Numbered from the stretch's first letter, positions 1-7,893 are shown. The stretch is DNA of 43,006 nt from an uncultured Holophagaceae bacterium (GCA_903927605.1 CAIYNT010000278.1:1-43006); one strand, 5' to 3'. The notes: generated from the sequence alone by a model not told the origin. Numbers and translations are program-made.

Positions 1-414
1 GGCCGCCAGACGCCGTTCGAAGCCGGCCTTGTTCCACAGGGCCAGGTGGTCCATCTGCCCCAGCACCGCGACCTCGCCAGTCAGCTGGGCTGCCTCACGA
101 AGGATGGGCGGGATGACGAAACGGCCCTGGGCATCGGGCTCCACTTCGCTGCCGAAGTAGGCGGTGGTCTCCAGGAACTTGCGCTTGGCGGGGCTGGTGG
201 AAGGCAGTGCCGCCAGGCGCGCCTCGATGCCCTCCCAGACAGGCATGGGGTAGAGGCGAGCGGAGCGGCCATCCAGGGAGGTGAGGTAGTGCCGCAGGGC
301 TCCGCCCCCCTCGCCCTGGGCGAAGGTCTCCAGCTCGGCCTTGAAGGAGGTGGGAAGCTTGAGGCGTCCCTTCTCATCCACCGTGGCCGGTGAATTCCCG
401 CGAAATCGCAGCAC
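1..414 (-). CDS. mraZ: MraZ, division/cell-wall cluster transcriptional regulator (3' end beyond window)
   Basis: Reading the minus strand from a GTG at 412-414 gives 138 residues beginning LRFRGNSPATVDEKGRL after the initiator. This FRG...D.KGR start, the LPTSFK that follows, the second half-site repeat (EPDAQGRFVIPPILRE near residue 100) and GQMDHLALW near residue 120 are the two AbrB/SpoVT-like halves of MraZ. An in-frame TGA lies four codons upstream, and GAAAGG sits about 8 bases before the GTG, so this start is well supported. MraZ forms a ring oligomer that binds tandem short repeats upstream of its own gene and controls mraZ-mraW-ftsL-type operons. The rest of that cluster should lie left of the window. 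The gene is cut by the window edge with only a few residues missing. Confidence 0.93.
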   Translation of the reverse strand, partial: MLRFRGNSPATVDEKGRLKLPTSFKAELETFAQGEGGGALRHYLTSLDGRSARLYPMPVWEGIEARLAALPSTSPAKRKFLETTAYFGSEVEPDAQGRFVIPPILREAAQLTGEVAVLGQMDHLALWNKAGFERRLAA

Positions 415-467
415 CGGTATCGCCTTTCAATCACCTGCCCAGAAGAGGCCACCGGAATGAAGTCAGA

Positions 468-533
468 CCACTTTAATCCACTTCAACCCACTTTTCTCCA
501 CTGAGAACCACTTCAAAGTGTAGAAAGACCACT
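468..533 (-). promoter_or_regulatory. MraZ-box array: five AGTGG direct repeats at 10-bp spacing plus one outlier
   Basis: On the minus strand AGTGG occurs at 508-512, 498-502, 488-492, 478-482 and 468-472, an exact 10-bp period, with a sixth copy at 529-533 (21 bp further upstream). The array ends about 55 bases before the mraZ GTG. In characterised bacteria MraZ binds a few GTGG/TGGG-type repeats spaced one helical turn apart in its own promoter. Five in phase is a long array. The function follows from family knowledge; the repeats themselves are seen directly. Confidence 0.85.
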
Positions 534-544
534 GTTTTCAACAA
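517..544 (-). promoter_or_regulatory. Candidate sigma-70 promoter of mraZ
   Basis: On the minus strand TTGTTG (539-544) and TACACT (517-522) are separated by 16 bases, a fair -35/-10 pair. Transcription would start near 510, inside the AGTGG array, which suits autorepression by MraZ. It is a pattern match only. Confidence 0.4.
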
Positions 545-647
545 GTGAAAATAAAAACGAAAATAGACCTTATGGATCTCCCCGTTTCCAGGCCAATTCT
601 TCAATTCCTGGTTAGGTTTCTGAAATGGATGATCGGAATTCCCAGCG

Positions 648-685
648 AAAAAAAACAGAGCACCCCTGGCCGGGAGTGCTCTGTT
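648..685 (-). terminator. Rho-independent terminator of the hemerythrin-GGDEF gene
   Basis: On the minus strand a perfect stem (AACAGAGCAC at 685-676 with GTGCTCTGTT at 663-654) closes a 12-base loop and runs into an unbroken T tract (655-648). It lies about 60 bases after the stop of the 745-1881 gene and separates it from the mraZ promoter. Confidence 0.9.
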
Positions 686-744
686 CGGGGTAGGACTGCC
701 CTTCGCTTCGTGATCGGCTTCGCTACTGAATTTCTATTCGGATG

Positions 745-1881
745 CTATGAATCTGCCATGAGGTGGAAGAACTCCCGATCCGCCTTGAGCATGTGCGAGG
801 CGACCATGTCATGGGCCAGGAACTGAAAGAGGCTGCCCATGGCAAGGGTCCCGGCCTGGAAGGCCCGTTCGAGATCAACGGCTTGATCGACGAGTTCGAC
901 ATGCTTTTTCGCATGGTCCACAAGCCCAGAGAATCCGAGCCCCGCAAGGATCTCTTCTTCATCGTGAAAGTGTTCAACCACAGCCGCCAGGAGTGTCTTG
1001 ACGAACGCTGAAATCTCGTCGATGGGGCGGCCCGACAGAACTGCGTCGAGTAATTCGTTCGCGAGATGGAACAAGTGCTCATGCTGGCTGTCGATGAGGG
1101 GGTTGCCGCAGCGGTAATGCCCGCTCCAGACCAGTTTCAGGAAGGTACCCTCCAGGTGCTCTGTGACCGACTGGTCCTCGGCTCGCGTGAGGTCAGCCTC
1201 GACCCGGTTCCGACCCTTGTCTTTGGCCCGGTACATCGCCCGGTCCGAGCGATCCAGCCACTCCTCCTGGGACTCTGCAGGCCGATATTCGGCGAGGCCC
1301 AGGCTGGCGGTGATCTGGCCGATCCCCTCGAACTCAGGCGCGGCGATGCTCAGGCGGATGCGTTCAGCAAGCACGGTAGCGCTGGTGATACCGGTGTTGG
1401 GCATGAGGATGATGAATTCCTCGCCACCCCAGCGGGTCAGGGAATCCGAGAGCCGGATGGTGGCGCGGATCCGATTGGCAACCTCCCGAAGGACCTGGTC
1501 CCCCACTGGATGGCCAAAGGTATCGTTGACCCGCTTGAAGTGATCGATATCGAGCAGTAGAGCCGATACGGGATGTCCATACCTGGTAGAGCGATGAATC
1601 TCGCCTTCGACCGCCTGTTCGAAATGCCGTCGATTCCAGGCGCTGGTCAGCAGGTCCGTGCTTGCCAGCTGCTCCAGGGCTCTAAAAAGATCCCCATCAA
1701 TCAGGAAGTGGCTCTCGGTGTGGTCCTTCAGGAAGACCAGGAGTTCTTCGATCTCTCGGCGGTCCTTGCCCGACTGCACCGCTGCCTCCAGCAGATTGAT
1801 CGTGTCCACCAGAGTCTTGTGCTGCTCGTCGATCTTCGAGTGCCCGACCAGAAGTCGCGAGTTCCAGTCCATCAAGGCCAT
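745..1881 (-). CDS. Diguanylate cyclase with half-hemerythrin, GGEEF and full hemerythrin domains
   Basis: The 378-residue soluble protein makes c-di-GMP. The GGDEF domain spans about residues 68-228, with an intact active-site loop GGEEF at 152-156 and an intact RxxD inhibitory site (R143-D146, five residues before GGEEF). Residues 245-378 form a complete bacteriohemerythrin with all seven di-iron ligands in place (H267, H304, E308, H323, H327, H363, D368). Residues 1-62 match the first half of a hemerythrin without gaps (H21, H58, and D62 in place of Glu), then the GGDEF domain begins and the second half is missing. Hemerythrins bind oxygen or sense the di-iron redox state, so c-di-GMP synthesis here is probably tuned by oxygen; that is inference. 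The N-terminal half-domain may dimerise or pair with another chain. The gene ends in a strong terminator and is divergent from the stand-alone hemerythrin at 2265. Confidence 0.92.
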   Translation of the reverse strand: MALMDWNSRLLVGHSKIDEQHKTLVDTINLLEAAVQSGKDRREIEELLVFLKDHTESHFLIDGDLFRALEQLASTDLLTSAWNRRHFEQAVEGEIHRSTRYGHPVSALLLDIDHFKRVNDTFGHPVGDQVLREVANRIRATIRLSDSLTRWGGEEFIILMPNTGITSATVLAERIRLSIAAPEFEGIGQITASLGLAEYRPAESQEEWLDRSDRAMYRAKDKGRNRVEADLTRAEDQSVTEHLEGTFLKLVWSGHYRCGNPLIDSQHEHLFHLANELLDAVLSGRPIDEISAFVKTLLAAVVEHFHDEEEILAGLGFSGLVDHAKKHVELVDQAVDLERAFQAGTLAMGSLFQFLAHDMVASHMLKADREFFHLMADS

Positions 1882-1955
1882 GGCGCCTCCACCTACCCTA
1901 TGGAGGTGGTATCGGAAGAATGGCCACCAGTCACAATTTTAGAAAACAGAGCCTG

Positions 1956-2006
1956 GTGTGGTGTCCCGCGAGAACCTGGATCATCCGAAGCACTGGGACA
2001 CCACAC
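1956..2006. repeat. Inverted repeat, 12-bp perfect arms
   Basis: GTGTGGTGTCCC (1956-1967) is exactly reverse-complemented at 1995-2006, with a 27-base spacer. The arms are too far apart for a typical terminator. It resembles the second repeat at 2103-2154 in arm length, spacer and GTGTG...CCC pattern. Confidence 0.85.
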
Positions 2007-2016
2007 TTGGCGGGGG

Positions 2017-2042
2017 TTTGGGGGCATGGCAGTGCCCCCAAA
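2017..2042. repeat. Strong hairpin, 10-bp stem and 6-base loop
   Basis: TTTGGGGGCA (2017-2026) pairs perfectly with TGCCCCCAAA (2033-2042) around TGGCAG. The GC-rich core flanked by A/T on both sides could terminate weakly in either direction, but there is no proper T tract. No gene end lies nearby, so a leader or transcription-blocking role is possible. Confidence 0.8.
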
Positions 2043-2102
2043 GGGGTGACAGATCCGGTGCGCCTGCGTACCGAATCGCCAGAGGGGCCATGCCCCGATG
2101 GA

Positions 2103-2154
2103 AGTGTGCTGGCCCATCCACCCCTTGATCCATGTATTTCAGGGCCAGCACACT
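2103..2154. repeat. Inverted repeat, 13-bp perfect arms
   Basis: AGTGTGCTGGCCC (2103-2115) is exactly reverse-complemented at 2142-2154, with a 26-base spacer. It ends about 110 bases before the hemerythrin start and has the same architecture as 1956-2006. Confidence 0.85.
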
Positions 2155-2264
2155 GGTCCGGGTTTACAGACTTTCAAGAACACCGCCGATGAGAGGTGCA
2201 GGGACTGGCCATGTCAACAACAGCAAGAGGTCCCGCAGCGAAGCACCTTTTTCGGGGGACACCG

Positions 2265-2663
2265 ATGCCCTTCGCCACGTTCTCGGATGACCTTCGGCTG
2301 GGCCATGAGCAGATCGACCGCCAGCATGCCTCCCTGTTCGAGGCCGTGAACCAGCTGCACGATGCCATGCGGGCCGGCAACTCCCGCCAGGAACTGAGCC
2401 GGATCCTGGCCTTTCTGCGCGCCTACACCATTGAGCACTTTCAGACTGAAGGAGCCTTCATGCGGGACACGGACTACCCAGGCATGGAAGCCCACCAAAC
2501 TGAACACGAGAACCTGGTCCAGCAGGTCAAGGATCTGGAGGCGAAGCATACTGCCGGGTCCATGACGATCTCCCTGACGGTCATGACCTTCCTGAAGGAC
2601 TGGCTGGAGCACCACGTTTCCGAGGTGGACCGGAAACTGGTGGGCCACCTGCAAGGGCGTTGA
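2265..2663 (+). CDS. Bacteriohemerythrin (stand-alone di-iron oxygen-binding protein)
   Basis: The 132-residue protein has all seven hemerythrin ligands: H21 in IDRQH, H58 and E62, H77 and H81, H117 and D122. It is a four-helix cytoplasmic protein likely to bind or carry oxygen or to sense it. I chose the ATG at 2265 because it gives the usual family length and follows GGGGGA by six bases. An ATG at 2211 (with AGGGA upstream) and a GTG at 2196 would add 18 or 23 residues with no family match. Residues 1-62 align without gaps with the half-hemerythrin of the divergent diguanylate cyclase. It is followed after 66 bases by a receiver gene and a B12-sensor gene on the same strand, so the three probably share a transcript. 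Confidence 0.9.
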   Translation: MPFATFSDDLRLGHEQIDRQHASLFEAVNQLHDAMRAGNSRQELSRILAFLRAYTIEHFQTEGAFMRDTDYPGMEAHQTEHENLVQQVKDLEAKHTAGSMTISLTVMTFLKDWLEHHVSEVDRKLVGHLQGR

Positions 2664-2729
2664 AGGTCCGCGGTGGATCGGGATGGCCAGGAGCACACAG
2701 ATGGCTAAGCGGTTCAGTGGATCGGCGAC

Positions 2730-3116
2730 ATGACTCTCATCGCGATCGTGGATGACAGCCGCCTGGCGAGATCCTTCGCGGCGGCCTGTCTGAAGCAGGC
2801 TGGCCATGAGGTGGTCGAGGTCGAGCCCACCAGCCTCAGCGAGGTCCTGGAGAAGCTGCGGGAACTTAGTCCTGCGCTCCTGGTCCTGGATCAGCGGATG
2901 CCCACTTTCTCTGGATCAAGCCTGGTCAGGGCCTGCTTCGAAGACGAAGCCCTCATATCCCTGAAGGTCGTGATGCTCACCGCGCACCACGATGCGGACA
3001 TGGAGGGCCGCCTGGAGAAGCTCGGTGTGCACGTCGTCCTGCACAAGCCCATCAGCCCCGCAGACCTCAACAAGGCTGTGACCGAACTGCTCAGAGGACC
3101 GGGAGCCACCTCATGA
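2730..3116 (+). CDS. Single-domain response regulator (CheY-like receiver)
   Basis: The 128 residues are one receiver domain: acidic pair D8-D9, phospho-acceptor D54 in VLDQRMP, switch T84 and K106 in HKP. There is no output domain, so it must act by docking on a partner or as a phosphate shuttle. Its stop codon overlaps the start of the next gene (ATGA at 3113-3116), pointing to coupled translation with the cobalamin-binding protein. No histidine kinase is in this small operon; kinases of the opposite-strand run starting at 3956 are candidates, by proximity only. Confidence 0.92.
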   Translation: MTLIAIVDDSRLARSFAAACLKQAGHEVVEVEPTSLSEVLEKLRELSPALLVLDQRMPTFSGSSLVRACFEDEALISLKVVMLTAHHDADMEGRLEKLGVHVVLHKPISPADLNKAVTELLRGPGATS

Positions 3117-3904
3117 TCCAATGGTGCGCCTACTGCCAAACCTTCCTCCGGGAAGAAGCGCCCTTCGACCGGTATGAGATCTCCTATGGCGTCTGCGCAG
3201 CCTGCAGGCCCAACATCCAGGCCTTCTCGGCAGCGGATCAGGAGGGCCTGGAAGCCAGCGTGGCCTTCTTCATCCGCCTGGAAGACCTCAGCCTCGTCGG
3301 AACGCACGCCGAGGTGGCGAAAATACTCGATGAGGGGCTCCACCTGGGCGTCCGCCCTACGGATCTCATGATGGGCATGCTGCAGCCACTGCTCACGAAG
3401 ATCGGGGAGCTGTGGGCGGCCAACAAGATCACCGTGGCTACCGAGCACCGCTTCAGCGCCTTCGTCGCTGACCTGGTGGCCCAGGTCCGGATCAGTTCCG
3501 GCCCGGAAGTGCCACCGACGTCTCCGGCCCTGCTTCTCGTCACCGCCGAGGAGAACTACCACACCCTGGGGGTGCAAATGGCGGATGCCTATTTCGCCAC
3601 CCAGGGCATTCCGACGCTGGCCATGACCCCGGGCCTCCCCACCAAGGAAATCATCGATCTCCTGGACCTGCATCGGCCCCTGGCCCTTGGCTTCTCGGTG
3701 GCACTCCCCTCCCAGATGAAGCAGGTCGAGGAAGTGGTGCGGCGGACCAGGGGACTGCACCTGGCGCCAGCTCACATCCTAGTGGGCGGTCCTGCCATCC
3801 GTCTCGGGCTGCAGCCGGATCCCGCCTTGGAGATCAAGGTGTGCCGTGACGTGACCCAAGCCAGGGCCGTTCTTGTTGGAGCAGCCTTGACGAAACCAAG
3901 CTGA
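3113..3904 (+). CDS. Zinc-ribbon plus cobalamin-binding sensor protein, B12-photoreceptor type
   Basis: The 263-residue protein has three visible parts. Residues 5-31 carry two CxxC pairs (C5/C8, C28/C31), a likely zinc ribbon. Residues 45-130 are the helical cap that precedes a B12 domain, with W101 followed nine residues later by E111-H112: the W-x9-EH signature of CarH/AerR-type light-sensing cobalamin proteins. Residues 138-258 form the Rossmann B12 domain, with N148-x-H150-x-x-G153 in place of DxHxxG; the lower-ligand His is kept. There is no enzyme domain and no MerR DNA-binding domain, so this is a sensor whose output is probably protein contact through the zinc ribbon. It is translationally coupled to the upstream receiver. 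The light-sensing role is inference from the motif. Confidence 0.82.
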   Translation: MIQWCAYCQTFLREEAPFDRYEISYGVCAACRPNIQAFSAADQEGLEASVAFFIRLEDLSLVGTHAEVAKILDEGLHLGVRPTDLMMGMLQPLLTKIGELWAANKITVATEHRFSAFVADLVAQVRISSGPEVPPTSPALLLVTAEENYHTLGVQMADAYFATQGIPTLAMTPGLPTKEIIDLLDLHRPLALGFSVALPSQMKQVEEVVRRTRGLHLAPAHILVGGPAIRLGLQPDPALEIKVCRDVTQARAVLVGAALTKPS

Positions 3905-3955
3905 ATCCATCGAGCGGATTGGCTACAGCAGGGTAGCAGCGGTTCCAGGACCGGA

Positions 3956-4402
3956 TCACACCTTGGTCGGAGGCGCCTCGTTCAGCACGGCCCAGAAGGC
4001 GCCCAGGGAGGCCACGGAGTGCATGAAGTCGGCGAAAATGACGGGCTTGACCACGAAGGCGTTCACGCCGTTGTTGTAGCCTTCGAGCAGATCCCTCTCT
4101 TCCCGCGATGACGTCAGGATCACCACCGGGATGGTCCGCAGCTTCGGGTCCCCCTTGATCTGCTTCAGCACCTGCAGGCCATCCACCCTGGGCATCTTGA
4201 TGTCCAGCAGGATCAGGACCGGATTGATCTTCTCCCGCCCGGCATAAGCCTCCTGGCAGTACAGGAAGTCCAGCGCCTCCTGGCCATCCTTCAGCCAGAT
4301 CACCTCATTAGCCAGGCGCTTCTCGCTCAGGGCCTCGAGCGTGAGCTCCGCGTCATTGGGGTTGTCTTCGACCAGCAGGATCTTCTTGATGTCAGCATGC
4401 AT
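3956..4402 (-). CDS. Response regulator, Rcp1-like single receiver domain
   Basis: The 148 residues are a receiver of the Rcp1 type that partners phytochrome-like kinases: VEDNPND at 11-17, phospho-acceptor D67 in LLDIKMP, T97 and K119. It starts two bases after the stop of the 1139-residue kinase at 4405-7824, its obvious partner. It is the last gene of the long minus-strand signalling run. A paralogue with the same length and pairing lies at 9832-10275. Confidence 0.92.
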   Translation of the reverse strand: MHADIKKILLVEDNPNDAELTLEALSEKRLANEVIWLKDGQEALDFLYCQEAYAGREKINPVLILLDIKMPRVDGLQVLKQIKGDPKLRTIPVVILTSSREERDLLEGYNNGVNAFVVKPVIFADFMHSVASLGAFWAVLNEAPPTKV

Positions 4403-4404
4403 GG

Positions 4405-7400
4405 TCAGGCCTCCTTCTGGAGCGGCAGCGTGAAATAAAAAGCGGCACCCTTGTTCAGTTCCCCTTCAGCCCAGGTCCTCCCGCCATGCCGGGCGATGAT
4501 GCGCTGGACATTGGCCAGCCCCACCCCTGTGCCTTCATACTCCGTGCTGGAATGCAGGCGCTGGAACAGCCCGAACAGTTTATCCACATACTTCATCTCG
4601 AACCCGGCCCCATTGTCCCGGACGCAGACCGTCCACTCGCGACCCTCGGACAGCCAGGCACCGACCTCGATCACCGGAGCCTCGGCATGTCTGGAGTATT
4701 TCACCGCGTTGGAGAGCAGGTTCACCAGGACCAGGCGCAGCATGGCCTGATCTCCGGTGACGACCGGCAGCTCCCCGATGCGCCATTGCAGTCCCCTGCC
4801 CGGGGGCAGGTCCCTGGAGAGCTCCTCCCGGACCTCCTGGGTGAGTCGGCCCAGGTCCACGGTGTTCTTCATCATCTCCGCACGTCCCATGCGGGAGAAC
4901 GAGAGCAGGTCATCGATCAGGCAACCCATCTTGGTGGCTGACTGCGAGATGACTTCCAGATAGTGTCTGCTCTTGGCGTCCAGCCCGCTGTTGCTCTGCC
5001 GGTTCAGCAGTTCCACAAAGCCCGTCAAGTGGCGCAGGGGCGCCCGCAGATCGTGGGACACGCTGTAGGTGAAGGCCCCCAGTTCCTGGATGGCAGCCTC
5101 CAGCTGCTTCGTGCGTATTTCCACGCGGTGTTCCAGGTCGCGATTCAAGGTCTGGATGGCCTGTTCCATTTCCTTTATCTCGGTGATGTCTCGGGCGATC
5201 TTCGAGGCTCCTATGATCCGTCCATCCTTGTCGCGGATGGGGGAAATGGTCAGGGAGATCGGCACCAGGTGACCGTCCTTGGCTTTCCGCACGGTCTGAT
5301 AGTGCTTGATCTGTTCGCCGTTGCGGGTGCGATCAAGCACCTCCTCCTCCTCGGCATAGCGGTCGGAAGGAATGATGGTGCGCACGGACTGCCCTACCAT
5401 TTCCTCCGCGCTGTAACCCAGCAGCTTCTCCGCGGCCTGGTTCCAGCTCGTCACCGTGCCGTCCAGAAGCTTGGTGATGATCGCATCATCCGTGGAATCA
5501 ACAATGGCAGCCTTGAGCGTTCGCTCGTGTTGCAGCGCCTCCTCGGCCTGCTTCCGCCCGCTGATATCGCGATGGAAGGAAAGGATGACTGGCAGCTCAC
5601 CCAGGGTGATCAGGCTGCCGGTCGCCTCCGTCAGGAAGACATGGCCGTCCTGGTGGAGCTGCTCCAGTTCGACACACAGGGTCTCTCCGGCCAGCAGGCG
5701 ACGCATCCGCTCTGGCGCCAGCCCGGCGGATTCGGCTACATCAAGCTCACTGAGGTGCATGCCCCGCATCTCCTCTCGGGTGCGACCGTGCATGGACGCG
5801 AAGGCGTCATTCACATCGATGATCTCCCCCTCGATCGAAAAAATGACAATCCCGTCGATGGCCCGGTCGAAGATCGTACGGAAGCGCTGCTCGCTCTCCT
5901 GCAGCTTCAGTTCAGACTGCTTGCGCTCGGTGATCTCGACGTTCGTGGCCCGCCGACCGGCCGGCCGACCTTCACTGTCCCAGACCGGGACGCAGACATG
6001 GCTGATCCAGATCTGGCGGCCATCCCGATGCCGGATGCGAAAGTCCATGGGGGCGAGACCCTGATGCCCGGTAATTTCATGGACATGGTCCACAAGCAGG
6101 TCCCGGTCCTCTGGATGGCAGATCTGGGAGATCAGTCCGGGGTCCTGCTGGAAGTCCTCGACTGGGTACCCCGTGACACGCTCACAAGACGGGCTCATCC
6201 AGGTGAGGCTTCCATCCGGGGCGGTCCAGTACTCCCACTCATGGGTGAAATCCGCCACGTTGCGAAAATGCTGCTCACTCGCCCGCATGGCAGCTTCGGC
6301 TTGCTGCCGTTCCTGAACACTGCTTTTGAGCTTGTCCCGTGTTTCTGACAACCATCCCAGCACGCTGTTTTCGAGCCCAGCTTTGACCTGGATGGGCTTC
6401 GAGAAGTCCCCGGCGCCGATGCTGGCGATCTGCTTGTAGACTTCGTCCACCGTCCCGCCCAGGGTGTCGGCCAAGGTCCGATAAGTGCGCCAGAGCACAT
6501 AGACCAATACGAAGCCGAACATGCCGATGACATAGCGGAAGATCGTCGCAGTATTCTCGGCCCTGTGGACGTCCGCGAGAGTGCGCTTGTCCACCTGGCC
6601 GAGAAAGTCGAGGATCAGCCTCGAGGCGTCCGCCTTGGTCTGGTGATACCGGGCGTCATGCAGCATCATGACCGCCGTGGTCCGGTCGACCTTGACCCCA
6701 GGCCCAGCTGGCTCGACCAGCCTCATCGCCTCCGATGCCAAAAGAGCCATCCGGTCTGAGTACGTCTTGGCCCGAGCCAGAAGCCGGGATTCCTCGCTGG
6801 TGAGCCCAACCCGTCGCATCGACTCCAATAGTGGAATGGCCTGCTCATTGCCACGCGGCGCGGGGCCATCCCCGAGCACTAGGTCCCAGTAGGGCCTCCC
6901 GAAATGCTCGGGCCTGGGTTTCATCCCATCCCGGATGTCCAGGATGTCCTGAAAGTGCCGCTTGTAGGCAGGATCGCCGGTCACAACATAGGTTCGAGCC
7001 ATCCGGGTGAGATCGTCCTCAGTCTGGCGCAGCTCCTCGGCCATGAGCATGGACTGCAGGCGCCTTTCATTGGCGCGGTCGATCTGCTTTTCTGCTCGGA
7101 CATACAGTGCGAAGGAAATGGCCAAGGCGGCCAAGCAACTCGCCAGCCACCAGAGGTAGTTGGAGAATTCGGCCAGCCGTGGGCTCAAAGCTTCCCGCCA
7201 GGATCCGGAGATGATGGCCAGACCCATCACGGCGAACAGGGTTGCCGTGGGAAAAGCCATCATCGTCAAGCCGCCCCAGCCATAGGTCCTGAGGACGGGG
7301 GTGAAATACGAAAGGATCTCCACCAGGGCCAGCGTCGTCACCAGGGACCCGGCAATGACCGAAACGATGAGGATCCTTCTCCTGTTTCGCCAGGCTCCGG

Positions 7401-7824
7401 TGAGCCAGGGCACGGCGAGGATGAGAAAACTCAAGGCCGTGTCCGGCGCCATGCGGCCGGGATTGGACGTGCCCACCGCCCCCGCCGGTTCCTTGAACAA
7501 CCACTGGTCCAGACCTGGATTCCAGCCGAAGGCGTATTCGCCCAGGGTCAGCAGACCGATCAGGCCAGCCAGCAGGGCGCAGGCATTGGAGCAGAAGAAG
7601 GCCCAGGACGGCCTTCCTAGGCCGGTCGAGGGTTCCCGCTGGGGGAACCATAGCAATGCGCTTCCCATCAGCACGAAGGCCAGAGCCGTATTCACCTTCA
7701 TGCTGACCCAGCTGGGGTGGAGGCTCTTCAGGATGGCGATATCGAAATCCCAGCCGACCAGCGCCAGGCCGCCAACTACGACGGCCAGTGCGCCTGCGAG
7801 CGGGTTATTCGGTTTGATCGTCAT
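4405..7824 (-). CDS. Membrane-bound multi-PAS sensor histidine kinase
   Basis: The 1139-residue protein has roughly seven hydrophobic segments in residues 1-240, an extracytoplasmic helical region (about 250-425), another membrane segment near 430-447 and a short HAMP-like linker. Three PAS/PAC units follow (about 515-640, 645-765, 770-890), each closing with an ITERK-type PAC end. The kinase core is HisKA with H924 in YSVSHDLRAPLR, then HATPase with NLLSNAVKYS, DNGAGF and GTGVGLANVQ. The DLRAPLR histidine box is the phytochrome-like type that pairs with Rcp1-like receivers, as found immediately downstream. The membrane part resembles MASE-type sensors, but I cannot name the signal. It starts 69 bases after the upstream kinase, with GGAGGGAG before the ATG. 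Confidence 0.9.
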   Translation of the reverse strand: MTIKPNNPLAGALAVVVGGLALVGWDFDIAILKSLHPSWVSMKVNTALAFVLMGSALLWFPQREPSTGLGRPSWAFFCSNACALLAGLIGLLTLGEYAFGWNPGLDQWLFKEPAGAVGTSNPGRMAPDTALSFLILAVPWLTGAWRNRRRILIVSVIAGSLVTTLALVEILSYFTPVLRTYGWGGLTMMAFPTATLFAVMGLAIISGSWREALSPRLAEFSNYLWWLASCLAALAISFALYVRAEKQIDRANERRLQSMLMAEELRQTEDDLTRMARTYVVTGDPAYKRHFQDILDIRDGMKPRPEHFGRPYWDLVLGDGPAPRGNEQAIPLLESMRRVGLTSEESRLLARAKTYSDRMALLASEAMRLVEPAGPGVKVDRTTAVMMLHDARYHQTKADASRLILDFLGQVDKRTLADVHRAENTATIFRYVIGMFGFVLVYVLWRTYRTLADTLGGTVDEVYKQIASIGAGDFSKPIQVKAGLENSVLGWLSETRDKLKSSVQERQQAEAAMRASEQHFRNVADFTHEWEYWTAPDGSLTWMSPSCERVTGYPVEDFQQDPGLISQICHPEDRDLLVDHVHEITGHQGLAPMDFRIRHRDGRQIWISHVCVPVWDSEGRPAGRRATNVEITERKQSELKLQESEQRFRTIFDRAIDGIVIFSIEGEIIDVNDAFASMHGRTREEMRGMHLSELDVAESAGLAPERMRRLLAGETLCVELEQLHQDGHVFLTEATGSLITLGELPVILSFHRDISGRKQAEEALQHERTLKAAIVDSTDDAIITKLLDGTVTSWNQAAEKLLGYSAEEMVGQSVRTIIPSDRYAEEEEVLDRTRNGEQIKHYQTVRKAKDGHLVPISLTISPIRDKDGRIIGASKIARDITEIKEMEQAIQTLNRDLEHRVEIRTKQLEAAIQELGAFTYSVSHDLRAPLRHLTGFVELLNRQSNSGLDAKSRHYLEVISQSATKMGCLIDDLLSFSRMGRAEMMKNTVDLGRLTQEVREELSRDLPPGRGLQWRIGELPVVTGDQAMLRLVLVNLLSNAVKYSRHAEAPVIEVGAWLSEGREWTVCVRDNGAGFEMKYVDKLFGLFQRLHSSTEYEGTGVGLANVQRIIARHGGRTWAEGELNKGAAFYFTLPLQKEA

Positions 7825-7893
7825 CTCCCTCCTTCGTGCATGGGTGGTGCTTCCCTGGGGATCAATAGATCTGCCTCCAAATCCACTGCGGGA

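Larger units (their letters stand above)
1882..2264. other. Divergent intergenic region rich in long inverted repeats
   Basis: About 380 bases separate the GGDEF gene and the bacteriohemerythrin. I see no convincing coding sequence. The region holds two inverted repeats of similar geometry (1956-2006 and 2103-2154) and a tight hairpin (2017-2042), listed separately. The promoters of both flanking genes should lie here, but I cannot place them with confidence. Confidence 0.6.

Noticed and set aside
81..452. Minus-strand open frame of 123 codons over mraZ
   Set aside because: It is in a different frame from the clear MraZ translation, which starts at a GTG.
3905..3955. Weak GCTAC/GTAGC stem between convergent genes as a terminator
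   Set aside because: Only five base pairs with no T tract.
4963..6348. Long plus-strand open frame (461 codons)
   Set aside because: It is antisense to the 1139-residue kinase, whose PAS and kinase motifs are unmistakable. High GC makes such shadows common.
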